A program made the translations under genes and the position numbers. Below are positions 6,577-13,585 of a stretch of DNA of 19,590 nt, in pieces. The notes under the pieces were generated by a model that was given only the letters and a program-made list of their open reading frames with translations, did not search any database and was not told where the DNA came from. Numbering within the stretch: position 1 is the stretch's first letter; the number at the start of each line of letters is the position of its first letter. The stretch spans positions 1 to 19,590 of the forward strand of contig CAYNRH010000014.1 of the NCBI GenBank assembly GCA_964399605.1, written 5' to 3'. This stretch comes from JAGGZI01 sp964399605. GTDB lineage: Archaea; Aenigmatarchaeota; Aenigmatarchaeia; PWEA01; JAGHBM01.

Positions 6577-8028
6577 ATGGACATAAAACAAAAAATGATT
6601 CAATTAAGCCCAGTCAAATGGAAAATTCCAAAGAGCTTTAGGAAAGGTATGAATGTAGATGCAAATGTTTATGGTAATCAATTCATCATAGATACAGTAG
6701 AGCCAGATGCTTTAATGCAGTTGACCAACGTGGCAATGCTGCCGGGCATCGTGGAACCAGTTATAGGCGCTCCGGATATTCACTTTGGTTATGGCCTGCC
6801 GATGGGCGCCGTGGGAGCATTTGATGCAGAGGAAGGTGTTATATCCGCGGGGTGCACAGGTTTTGACATAAACTGCGGAATAAGGATGATAAAAACAAAC
6901 CTGGACAGAAAAGATGTTGAAGGTAAAATAAAAACCCTCATTGATACCCTGTTTAAAAATGTTCCATGCGGGGTTGGCGCCAAGGGGAAGTTAAGGCTGA
7001 ACTATGAACAGCTTGATGAAGTCTTGACTATGGGCGCTAAGTGGGCTCTTGAAAATGGCTATGCAACAAAAGAAGACTTGGAAAGAATGGAAGAAAACGG
7101 GCATATGGAAGGAGCTGATACTTCCAAGGTTAGTGACTTCGCAAAGAAGAGGGGGTTGCCACAGCTTGGAACTCTTGGTGCAGGAAACCACTTTTTAGAG
7201 GTTCAGGCAGCTGACAAAATATTTGACGAAAAAACCGCAAAAGCTTTTGGAATAGAAAGGCCGGGACAGATTATCGTCATGCTCCATTGCGGCTCACGTG
7301 GATTTGGCCATCAGGTTGCTTCCGACTACCTGAAAATACATGAACAGGCTGTTAAAAAATATAACATAAAAATACCGGACAACCAGCTGGTATGCGCTCC
7401 TGCAAATTCAAAGGAAGGGCAAGACTACTTCAAGGCGATGCAATGTGCTGTCAACTATGCATTTACAAACAGGACTGTTATGACTAAATGGATCCGTGAC
7501 AGCTTTGAGCAGGTTTTCAAAAGGGACTGGGAAGACATGGACATGAAACTGATATACGACGTGTGCCACAACATATGCAAATTGGAAGAGCATAAAATCA
7601 ATGGAGAAAAAAGAAAATTATACGTCCATAGAAAGGGCTCTACAAGGGCTTTGCCACCGGGGCATCCACTCGTCCCGAAGGTTTACAAGAACGTAGGACA
7701 GCCAGTTCTCATTGCAGGCTCAATGGGAACGGCATCCTATATTCTGGTTGGAACCGAGAAAGGCGAAGAAAGTTTTTACTCAACATGCCATGGGGCAGGA
7801 AGGGTTATGTCAAGGCATAAGGCCATAAGGGAATTCCGCGGAGATAAAATCAAAAATAATCTGATGAGAGATAAAAAAATATATGCTCGCGCAACACATG
7901 GAAAAGTCCTGGCTGAAGAAGCTCCTGGCGCATACAAAGATGTGGACCAGGTAATAGAATCTGTCCATGAGGCAGGCATATCAAAAAAGGTTGCAAGAAT
8001 GGTGCCCTTGGGTGTGGCTAAAGGATAA
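6577..8028 (+). CDS. rtcB: RNA-splicing ligase RtcB
   Basis: RtcB joins 2',3'-cyclic phosphate (or 3'-phosphate) and 5'-OH RNA ends using GTP and Mn2+. In archaea it seals tRNA exons after intron removal. At 483 residues it has the usual archaeal length. Visible motifs are: metal ligands in GFDINCGIR (Asp97, Cys100), GTLGAGNHFLEVQ (metal-binding His), HCGSRGFGHQ, CHNICKLEEH, and the guanylylated histidine in CHGAGRVMSR (His405, equivalent to His404 of Pyrococcus horikoshii RtcB). The C terminus MVPLGVAKG is also typical. No intein interrupts it. The ATG at 6577 follows GGTGAT with only 3 nt of spacing. Its cofactor archease is nearby on the same strand, separated by the coiled-coil gene. It converges with the GNAT-like gene, with no base between the stop codons. 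Confidence 0.97.
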   Translation: MDIKQKMIQLSPVKWKIPKSFRKGMNVDANVYGNQFIIDTVEPDALMQLTNVAMLPGIVEPVIGAPDIHFGYGLPMGAVGAFDAEEGVISAGCTGFDINCGIRMIKTNLDRKDVEGKIKTLIDTLFKNVPCGVGAKGKLRLNYEQLDEVLTMGAKWALENGYATKEDLERMEENGHMEGADTSKVSDFAKKRGLPQLGTLGAGNHFLEVQAADKIFDEKTAKAFGIERPGQIIVMLHCGSRGFGHQVASDYLKIHEQAVKKYNIKIPDNQLVCAPANSKEGQDYFKAMQCAVNYAFTNRTVMTKWIRDSFEQVFKRDWEDMDMKLIYDVCHNICKLEEHKINGEKRKLYVHRKGSTRALPPGHPLVPKVYKNVGQPVLIAGSMGTASYILVGTEKGEESFYSTCHGAGRVMSRHKAIREFRGDKIKNNLMRDKKIYARATHGKVLAEEAPGAYKDVDQVIESVHEAGISKKVARMVPLGVAKG

Positions 8029-8832
8029 TCAATCTTTCAAAACAAACTTATCCAATTGTTTTACTTCTTTATCTTTAACAAGCATACTCGAAAAACTAAA
8101 TTTTTTAAATTTACAATATTTCTCAAAGCCACGCTTAGCTGTAAAAGAGTGAACTATGTTGTTGTCTACAGATGTATATAACTGTATTTCATTAAAATTT
8201 TCAGTATCAAAAAGTTCTTTTACAAGAAAATCTAAGATAGAAGTTACATATCCCATACCTCTCTTATCCTTAGATGTATACCCGTTATCAAGCATAACTA
8301 TAGGAGGGTAGCGAAACAATATAGTTATCATTGAAATAAGAGAATCTCCTTCAATTATTCCATAAACAGAATTTTTATTCTTTAATTGTTGCAAAATAGA
8401 CTTTACCCTACGTTCATCGTCATGAAATAAATTCTCTATATAACTTTTATCTGATTCATTCAAAACACTAACTTCGTATCTTGGCTCAAAAGTTTTCCTG
8501 TTTTCCTTTTTTAGCCGTAGTAATTCAATATCAGGCTTTCTTGGCTTGTAGCTATTTTTAATAATATATGTTTTATCTTCAGGGATAATAACTCTTATCT
8601 CTTTCTCTGTTTCTACACTATTTAATATTTGACTAAAAAGCTCATTTACCAACTCGCTAGACCTTCCTCTAATATGTGCATACAAGAAATCACCAGATTC
8701 AGAAAATGTGGCAACTGCATCTATACTATCATATCCTATATTACGATACTCACAACCATTCTCTATATCATTAATCATGATAGCATTTTTAGGTATATCT
8801 TCGCTGAGATATTCTATAATTTTATTTTTCAT
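8029..8832 (-). CDS. GNAT-family acetyltransferase-like protein
   Basis: This 267-residue protein has a C-terminal GNAT fold. About residues 140-250 contain YGIIEGDSLISMITIL (beta strands), the acetyl-CoA loop motif A in YTSKDKRGMGYVTSILDFL, and a closing segment NNIVHSFTAKRGFEKYCKF that matches the usual x-h-Y/F-x-K-x-GF ending. The first ~120 residues are less clear and may be a second, decayed GNAT half, as in other tandem GNAT proteins. The substrate is unknown. The gene is clearly more AT-rich than rtcB, with which it converges. Its last residues, KQLDKFVLKD, are nearly identical to the end of TrpRS, and the DNA encoding them is a direct repeat (8035-8062 with 11282-11309). The ATG at 8832 lies about 28 nt behind an AT-rich TATA element and lacks a Shine-Dalgarno. 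Confidence 0.75.
   Translation of the reverse strand: MKNKIIEYLSEDIPKNAIMINDIENGCEYRNIGYDSIDAVATFSESGDFLYAHIRGRSSELVNELFSQILNSVETEKEIRVIIPEDKTYIIKNSYKPRKPDIELLRLKKENRKTFEPRYEVSVLNESDKSYIENLFHDDERRVKSILQQLKNKNSVYGIIEGDSLISMITILFRYPPIVMLDNGYTSKDKRGMGYVTSILDFLVKELFDTENFNEIQLYTSVDNNIVHSFTAKRGFEKYCKFKKFSFSSMLVKDKEVKQLDKFVLKD
8035..8062 (-). repeat. 28-bp direct repeat, copy 1 (3' end of GNAT gene)
   Basis: Identical at 27 of 28 positions to 11282-11309, in the same orientation and the same reading phase. Both copies encode K-Q-L-D-K-F-V-L-K at the C terminus, although the proteins are otherwise unrelated. The only difference is C8047 versus T11294. The copies lie 3,247 nt apart and bound the AT-rich block. 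Confidence 0.9.
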
Positions 8833-8929
8833 AAAATTAATACCAATTGAACACTTTTATTAATTTATTCCACTTACAATTTATTTTGTTAGGCTTTAAG
8901 ATTTATTTAATTATATTCAATAATTATTT
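8833..8929. promoter_or_regulatory. Divergent promoters of GNAT and amidohydrolase genes
   Basis: This is a 97-nt AT-rich spacer between two divergent starts. TTTATTTAAT at 8902-8911 is centred about 24 nt before the amidohydrolase ATG. On the other strand, an AATAAATTAATAAAA-like element at about 8855-8870 is centred about 28-30 nt before the GNAT ATG. Neither gene has a Shine-Dalgarno, so both are probably leaderless. Confidence 0.5.
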
Positions 8930-9898
8930 ATGAACAATCTTAAGATAATAGATTCTCATGCCAACATAGGAAAAGATTACTGGCGCGAAAAGATTAGGAG
9001 ATATCCATCCAAGCTATCATATAAAGGGTTATTAAAAATTATGGAAAAAAACGGCATAGAAAAATCAATAATTCTGCCATGTCCAACTGGAAAGTTTAAT
9101 GTGTGCTCCAATCCCACCTGCCATAAAACCAATTCCTTTATGGTCCTCTCTCATAAGGATAAGAAATCATATACATTGAAATGCCTTGTATGTGGTTCTG
9201 AAAATCATATAAATTACGAACCATTTAAATACAAAAACAAGGCTGTACTTAATGCATACAAGAAGAATAAAGATAAATTTTATCCTTTCATCGCAATAGA
9301 CTATAGATATCCTCTTGCAACAAAGGTACTTAAAAAATTATTACGAGATAATGAGATTTATGGGATTAAGTTTTATGCAGTTACCCTGTTTCCAGATACT
9401 CCAGAAATTCTAATGAACACTGAGATAATGGATATCGTATCAGAAAACAACTTATGTGTTATGTTTCATTCTGGAGTGGAGAAAGAATCAAATCCTATGA
9501 GCATTCTTAAACTCACAAAAAAATATAAAAGAAATAATTTTATTGTTGCCCATTGTGCAAGACTACATAAGTCATTTCTTAGATGCGCAAAAGAAATGAA
9601 AAACATATTCATAGAAACATCCCTTGCTAACATGTTCTCAGATGAAAAATTAAACTACTATAAAGGTTCTCTAACCACTGAAGAGAATGAAAAAATAAAG
9701 GAAATTAATGGCTTGTATAAGTTCTTGGTTGAACAAATTGGCGCTGATAAAATACTTTTTGGCACTGATATACCCGCAGTAGGAGTAAAAGAGTATGAAG
9801 CACAAATAAAATCCTTCAGAAATTTAGATTTAGATAAGGAGACAATTATAAAAATAGGGTATAATAATGTAGAAAAACTATTGAGACGGTTCAACTGA
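8930..9898 (+). CDS. Amidohydrolase-2-like TIM-barrel protein with zinc-ribbon-like insertion
   Basis: This 322-residue protein belongs to the amidohydrolase superfamily (Amidohydro_2 type: hydrolases and decarboxylases acting on small molecules). It shows the strand-1 motif DSHANIG (residues 8-14), FHSG, VAHCA and FGTDIP, the last holding the conserved strand-8 Asp. Two things are odd. The usual D-x-H-x-H has Asn at the second His (DSHAN), which would weaken a binuclear site. In addition, residues about 59-89 form an insertion with C-x4-C-x20-C-x2-C (CSNPTC...CLVCG) that looks like a zinc ribbon. The substrate is unknown. Its last 21 nt overlap the 3' end of the radical SAM gene on the other strand. 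Leaderless start at 8930 behind TTTATTTAAT. Confidence 0.8.
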   Translation: MNNLKIIDSHANIGKDYWREKIRRYPSKLSYKGLLKIMEKNGIEKSIILPCPTGKFNVCSNPTCHKTNSFMVLSHKDKKSYTLKCLVCGSENHINYEPFKYKNKAVLNAYKKNKDKFYPFIAIDYRYPLATKVLKKLLRDNEIYGIKFYAVTLFPDTPEILMNTEIMDIVSENNLCVMFHSGVEKESNPMSILKLTKKYKRNNFIVAHCARLHKSFLRCAKEMKNIFIETSLANMFSDEKLNYYKGSLTTEENEKIKEINGLYKFLVEQIGADKILFGTDIPAVGVKEYEAQIKSFRNLDLDKETIIKIGYNNVEKLLRRFN

Positions 9899-11122
9899 GT
9901 TTATCCATATTCTTCTTATAGCGTCGTATATTAATTGTTTATTTATCTGACATCCGTAGTAGTCGAAACCGCCAGACAACTTATTTTTGAGCACACAAGA
10001 ACCTGAACATATATATTTTGCAAAACAATTTTTACATCTTTCATTTCTATTAACATCAATTTCCCTTTTTATCTTCTCTATCTTAGACTTATCATATATG
10101 AATCTTTTTTCCTCTTCGCTGTATTTTCCCACTATAAAATAGTTGGAAAATTTATGTTTATAATCTTGCACACCTAAACAAGTGGTGATATATCCTTCTG
10201 GTGTTATTATAATATTATTTCCTTGAAACGATGAACAAAATATTGCACATGGTTTATACAAATTTAAAAGTGATGAGCTAGTAATTGAAATTCCTAATTT
10301 TTTTCCAATATCTAGAGACTTCCCAAAATTATCTACATAATCCTTTATAGATGGTTTTAATTTTTCAAATATTTCACCTCTCCCCTCAATATGCATAGGC
10401 TCAAAATGTATGTAGCCTAGGTTAAATTCTCTATATTTCTCTACTATCTTAGGCATATCTTTAACATTTTCTTGTGTTACCGTGACTCTTAACGACAATA
10501 TTGATCCGTTCATGTTTAATCTCTTAATTGTTTCTAAGACCCTTTTATAACTTCCTTCACCTGAAGCCATGGGTCTCATCTTGTTATGATAATCCTTAAA
10601 ACCGTCTAAAGAAATTTTGAATATGAATTTATTTTTTATCATAAAATCCAAAATATCCCTATCCATAACACCGTTAGAAGTTATACTAAACATTGTCCTG
10701 AGATTTTTCTTTTTCGAATATTTCACAACCTCTTTTATACAATCTTTATTTAATGTGGGCTCTCCACCAAAGAAATCAATATTCAGATATTTTGTATCTT
10801 TCTTTATTAATTCGTCTAATCCTTTTTTGGCAATTAGAGGATTTAGATATATATTGTCTTCTCCACCTCTAGCAAAACAGTATTTACACCTTAAATTACA
10901 ATCCTTGGTAACAATTAACCTTAATCTAGCTAAATTACTTTGAAATGTAGATTTGAGCGGTCTCAGAGAATTTATTTCTAAACACTTACCACGATTATAT
11001 TCCTCTCTAGTTATTTCAACTATTTCCATTTTATTTGGTAAAAACACTACATAATGACCATTATAAATTATGCCGGGATTTCCATTACAAAGAAACGTAT
11101 TATTGTCAATATTTTTTATCAT
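9878..11122 (-). CDS. Radical SAM/SPASM peptide-modifying enzyme
   Basis: This 414-residue enzyme has a radical SAM core with C-x3-C-x2-C at Cys75, Cys79 and Cys82 (CNLRCKYC), followed by the DFFGGEPTL motif that binds SAM. A complete SPASM domain follows for two auxiliary [4Fe-4S] clusters: C-x13-G-x4-C around GYITTC, then C363-x2-C366-x5-C372-x3-C376 and Cys391. SPASM proteins of this length, such as AlbA, PqqE, SCIFF maturases and anaerobic sulfatase maturases, mostly modify peptides or proteins. The N-terminal 60 residues precede the core and could hold a peptide-recognition part, but I cannot confirm an RRE fold. A 30-codon gene with a strong ribosome site lies 17 nt upstream on the same strand and is the obvious candidate substrate. 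The 3' end overlaps the amidohydrolase gene by 21 nt. Confidence 0.9.
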   Translation of the reverse strand: MIKNIDNNTFLCNGNPGIIYNGHYVVFLPNKMEIVEITREEYNRGKCLEINSLRPLKSTFQSNLARLRLIVTKDCNLRCKYCFARGGEDNIYLNPLIAKKGLDELIKKDTKYLNIDFFGGEPTLNKDCIKEVVKYSKKKNLRTMFSITSNGVMDRDILDFMIKNKFIFKISLDGFKDYHNKMRPMASGEGSYKRVLETIKRLNMNGSILSLRVTVTQENVKDMPKIVEKYREFNLGYIHFEPMHIEGRGEIFEKLKPSIKDYVDNFGKSLDIGKKLGISITSSSLLNLYKPCAIFCSSFQGNNIIITPEGYITTCLGVQDYKHKFSNYFIVGKYSEEEKRFIYDKSKIEKIKREIDVNRNERCKNCFAKYICSGSCVLKNKLSGGFDYYGCQINKQLIYDAIRRIWINSVEPSQ

Positions 11123-11139
11123 AAATATCTTTTTAAAAA

Positions 11140-11232
11140 TTAATCGTCATTCCCGCACTCTATGTTATCTATTGATTTTTTTGTTCTCTTAACTCCCAAT
11201 TCTTTTGGTTTTTTAATTTTTATTTTTTTCAT
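11140..11232 (-). CDS. Candidate RiPP precursor peptide, 30 residues
   Basis: This is a short open frame encoding a 30-residue peptide: a very Lys-rich first part (MKKIKIKKPKELGVKRTKK) followed by SIDNIECGNDD, with a single Cys near the end. It is supported by a strong Shine-Dalgarno GGTGAT at 11239-11244, 6 nt before the ATG. A TATA-like AT run lies at about 11263-11275, and its stop is only 17 nt before the rSAM/SPASM start, which lacks a strong site of its own. This arrangement is typical of ribosomally made, post-translationally modified peptides: a charged leader, then a short core whose Cys could receive a thioether or similar link. No homology can be shown from here. The alternative is a translated leader peptide that only controls the enzyme. 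Confidence 0.65.
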   Translation of the reverse strand: MKKIKIKKPKELGVKRTKKSIDNIECGNDD

Positions 11233-11238
11233 TGCTAA

Positions 11239-11275
11239 ATCACCAATAATTATTGTGAAAGAATATATTTATATA
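11239..11275 (-). promoter_or_regulatory. Promoter and ribosome site of the peptide-rSAM unit
   Basis: Reading leftward, an ATATAAATATATTC TATA-like run (about 11262-11275) is followed about 25 nt later by the GGTGAT Shine-Dalgarno at 11239-11244. The unit therefore seems to have its own promoter directly after the trpS stop, with a very short leader. Confidence 0.5.
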
Positions 11276-12382
11276 TTATCTTTTCAAAACAAATTTATCC
11301 AATTGTTTTCTTGCTTTTTCCCTTTTTTCCTGATGCTTTTCCAGAAAAGAGTTTATTCGCTTCGCCAAAACTTTTTTGCACTCGCCACATGTTCTCTCTC
11401 CGGACTTGCACGAACTGTAAATTTTCTTGAGTTTCTCATCATCTTGTTCAAAAAGATAATAATAATACTGGTAAATCGGGCATATGTCTGGATTTCCTCC
11501 CTTTTCTTTCTGCTCCTTTAAACTTCCACGCCCCCCTGTAAATGCATTCCATATTTTTTTCTTTACTTCTTCTGGTTTGTCTGTGGTGAAAATGCATGTA
11601 TGTGGCTGAGAAGCAGACATTTTACCCTCCTCCCCCAAACCTGGAAGAAACTTTGAATGAATTATTGCTGGTTTGTAATATCCTAACTTTGGCAAAACAT
11701 CCCTTGCCACCCTGAAGTGTGCATCCTGGTCTATTGCCAGTGGTATCAAACATGGTATGTTTTTTCCTTTTTTCACCGATGGCAAAAATGCAGGCACTGC
11801 CTGCATGCTTGTGTAAAAAATCTGACCCACGTTGCTCTCATTCTTGAAGCCGAAAACCGCCTTTGCTGTGGAAAATGTTATCTTCTTCGCAACCCTTACT
11901 GCCTGAGGATAAAGTTCACCGGCGTAGTCCGTATCCGTAAAAATAAAAGTTTTCTCCGGGTCAAACCCCAGCGCTATAATATCCAGAGCATTCTCATATG
12001 CATATTTGTTTGCTTCCTCCAATTCCAGCTTTGGATTAAAAAGAAATTTCTCGTCATCGGTTAATTGAAACCATAGCTCCGCGCCAAACTCGTCCTGTAA
12101 CCACTTCGTTAAAATCCATGGTATCAAATGGCCAATATGTGTATTTCCTGATGGACCTCTACCGGTGTAAAGATAAAATTTGTTTCCTTTTTCATATTCA
12201 TCAAGAATCCAGTCAAAATCACGATGAGAAAAGAAAATTCCCCTTTTCAACAAAGGATGCAATTCTCCCGCAATACCTTCAACCCTCTTCAGGAGTTTCT
12301 CATTTAGGGGCTTTGTGCCAAACTCCTTGATTAGCCTGTTGTAATCTATCCTACCTTCAACTTCCCATGGAGTGACTTTCAT
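11276..12382 (-). CDS. trpS: Tryptophanyl-tRNA synthetase, archaeal/eukaryotic type
   Basis: This 368-residue class I synthetase charges tRNA-Trp. The N-terminal extension (TPWEVEGRIDYNRLIKEFG, about residues 4-22) is the mark of archaeal and eukaryotic TrpRS. The HIGH motif is THIGH at residues 81-85 within YTGRGPSGNTHIGH. The KMSKS motif is KMSAS at about residue 254, and AIDQDAHFRVARD is also conserved. The gene is richer in GC than its left neighbours. Its final residues KQLDKFVLKR and the underlying DNA recur at the end of the GNAT-like gene. The ATG at 12382 follows GGTGAT (12388-12393) with 5 nt of spacing, behind a leader of about 43 nt. Confidence 0.96.
   Translation of the reverse strand: MKVTPWEVEGRIDYNRLIKEFGTKPLNEKLLKRVEGIAGELHPLLKRGIFFSHRDFDWILDEYEKGNKFYLYTGRGPSGNTHIGHLIPWILTKWLQDEFGAELWFQLTDDEKFLFNPKLELEEANKYAYENALDIIALGFDPEKTFIFTDTDYAGELYPQAVRVAKKITFSTAKAVFGFKNESNVGQIFYTSMQAVPAFLPSVKKGKNIPCLIPLAIDQDAHFRVARDVLPKLGYYKPAIIHSKFLPGLGEEGKMSASQPHTCIFTTDKPEEVKKKIWNAFTGGRGSLKEQKEKGGNPDICPIYQYYYYLFEQDDEKLKKIYSSCKSGERTCGECKKVLAKRINSFLEKHQEKREKARKQLDKFVLKR
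11282..11309 (-). repeat. 28-bp direct repeat, copy 2 (3' end of trpS)
   Basis: Matches 8035-8062 at 27 of 28 positions, with the same strand and codon phase. It lies inside the last codons of trpS. Together the two copies bound the accessory block of GNAT, amidohydrolase, rSAM and the small peptide. Confidence 0.9.
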
Positions 12383-12387
12383 AACAC

Positions 12388-12454
12388 ATCACCTATAGAG
12401 TAGCCTTAGTAACCTATGACCTATAGAAAATTAATACAGAAAGAAATATAAAAA
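12388..12454 (-). promoter_or_regulatory. trpS promoter and leader
   Basis: Reading leftward, TTTTTATA at 12447-12454 is a TATA box that predicts a start near 12425. The leader then begins close to CTATAG (12421-12426). A second CTATAG (12393-12398) overlaps the first G of the GGTGAT Shine-Dalgarno. CTATAG is self-complementary, so the two copies can pair as a 6-bp stem next to the ribosome site. The stem is weak and its role is unproven. Confidence 0.4.
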
Positions 12455-12458
12455 GTTC

Positions 12459-13511
12459 TTAATGAATTATAGACGGTATCTTTTCAAAACCTGTTCTTTT
12501 TTCAAATAATTTTTTTCTTTTCTCTGGACTTGAAATGACCATAGCTTTTTCCAACTTTGCCCTAAAATCTTTCATAAGTCCACGTGAATTTTTATTATAT
12601 TGAGTTATAACATCATCAGTTTGATTAAACGCCTCTGCACAATTATGAGCACTTCTTAAAGCATAGCTTATCCCATCTCCAGAACTTGGGCTTATCCAAC
12701 CAGCGGCTTCCCCAATCAGCATCACATTACCATTCCCTAAAAATACTTCCTTCTCGCTTTTTGGCCTTGTTATGCTGAATCCTTCTCTCCTTTCAAAATT
12801 AAAATTTATTCCCAACTCCCTTTTGACTTTATCCATTAAAATATCGTTCTTATTTCCTACTTTTGGTGAGTTTGCACTACCAATCAAGGCATGATCACCT
12901 TTTGGTACTATCCAAGAATAATAATCAGTTATGTCATTAGAAAAAATCAAAAAGAAATCATCTATTGGTTTTTCTAAAGTAACTATATCTTGAATTGCTA
13001 TGTATTTTGTTGTTTGTTTGTAATTCAACCCTCTGCGTATATTTGAATATACACCATCTGCTCCAACCAAATAATCACATTCAATTTTTTTATATTCTCT
13101 TTTTTTAGAATCAAACACTCTTAACTCTATATTTTCGCCGTTGTAATTAAAAGATTCTAATTTATGTCTCTCCTTTATTTCCACATCTCCTTCTAACAAA
13201 CCTAACAAATACTTATTTAACGATGTTCTATCAATGTTCTCAACTTCCCCATCAACAAAAACTTCTCCGTTATCTAAGTCCGTGTAAACCTTTTTTATTT
13301 TTTGTGGATGTGAATAAACCCAACTTGGTGGATTCAACCCACTTTTCCTAATAAATTTCCTGGACTCCGTAGTGAGAAGACCTCCACACACTTTGTAATG
13401 TGGAAGTTCGTTCTTATCTAACAACAAACAATCGAAACCGTCGTCTAAATCATTTAAAAAAGCACATCCTGCAGGCCCTGCTCCTACAACAACAACATCA
13501 TATTTTTTCAT
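12459..13511 (-). CDS. Geranylgeranyl reductase family FAD-dependent oxidoreductase
   Basis: This 350-residue flavoprotein has an N-terminal Rossmann motif VVVGAGPAGCAF, then HYKVCGG, the geranylgeranyl reductase hallmark around residues 43-49. DYLVGADGVYSNIRR follows, then the substrate-side DYYSWIVPKGDHALIG and the second FAD motif LIGEAAGWISPSSGDGISYAL. In archaea such enzymes saturate the geranylgeranyl chains of membrane lipids; related proteins reduce chlorophyll chains or act as uncharacterised oxidoreductases. The nearby Idi and GGPP synthase genes support a lipid role. The longest frame starts with GTG at 13520. I prefer ATG at 13511, which has AGGTG at 13518-13522 6 nt upstream, overlapping that GTG. 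The gene is about 30 nt shorter in spacing from the next AT-rich divergent promoter and is itself AT-rich. Confidence 0.88.
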   Translation of the reverse strand: MKKYDVVVVGAGPAGCAFLNDLDDGFDCLLLDKNELPHYKVCGGLLTTESRKFIRKSGLNPPSWVYSHPQKIKKVYTDLDNGEVFVDGEVENIDRTSLNKYLLGLLEGDVEIKERHKLESFNYNGENIELRVFDSKKREYKKIECDYLVGADGVYSNIRRGLNYKQTTKYIAIQDIVTLEKPIDDFFLIFSNDITDYYSWIVPKGDHALIGSANSPKVGNKNDILMDKVKRELGINFNFERREGFSITRPKSEKEVFLGNGNVMLIGEAAGWISPSSGDGISYALRSAHNCAEAFNQTDDVITQYNKNSRGLMKDFRAKLEKAMVISSPEKRKKLFEKRTGFEKIPSIIH

Positions 13512-13585
13512 TGAATACACCTATTTACTAACTAATAGTAATTAATTTTTTAAAGCTTAAATAATTATCTATATATATTATATAC
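13512..13585. promoter_or_regulatory. Divergent promoter region, reductase and isoprenoid-synthase-like gene
   Basis: Rightward, GCTTAAATAAT at about 13554-13563 is centred about 27 nt before ATG 13586, which has no Shine-Dalgarno, so that gene is probably leaderless. Leftward, AGGTG at 13518-13522 is the reductase ribosome site and the TTTAAAAAATTAATT run at 13537-13553 is the likely TATA area. Confidence 0.45.

Noticed and set aside
6789..7979. Several minus-strand frames of 60-70 residues inside rtcB
   Set aside because: They are antisense to a well-conserved gene and lack ribosome sites; their open frames are side effects of rtcB codon use.
8029..11309. A conventional integrated mobile element in the AT-rich block
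   Set aside because: Direct repeats are present, but there is no integrase, transposase or terminal inverted repeat, so I list only the repeat and the possible insertion.
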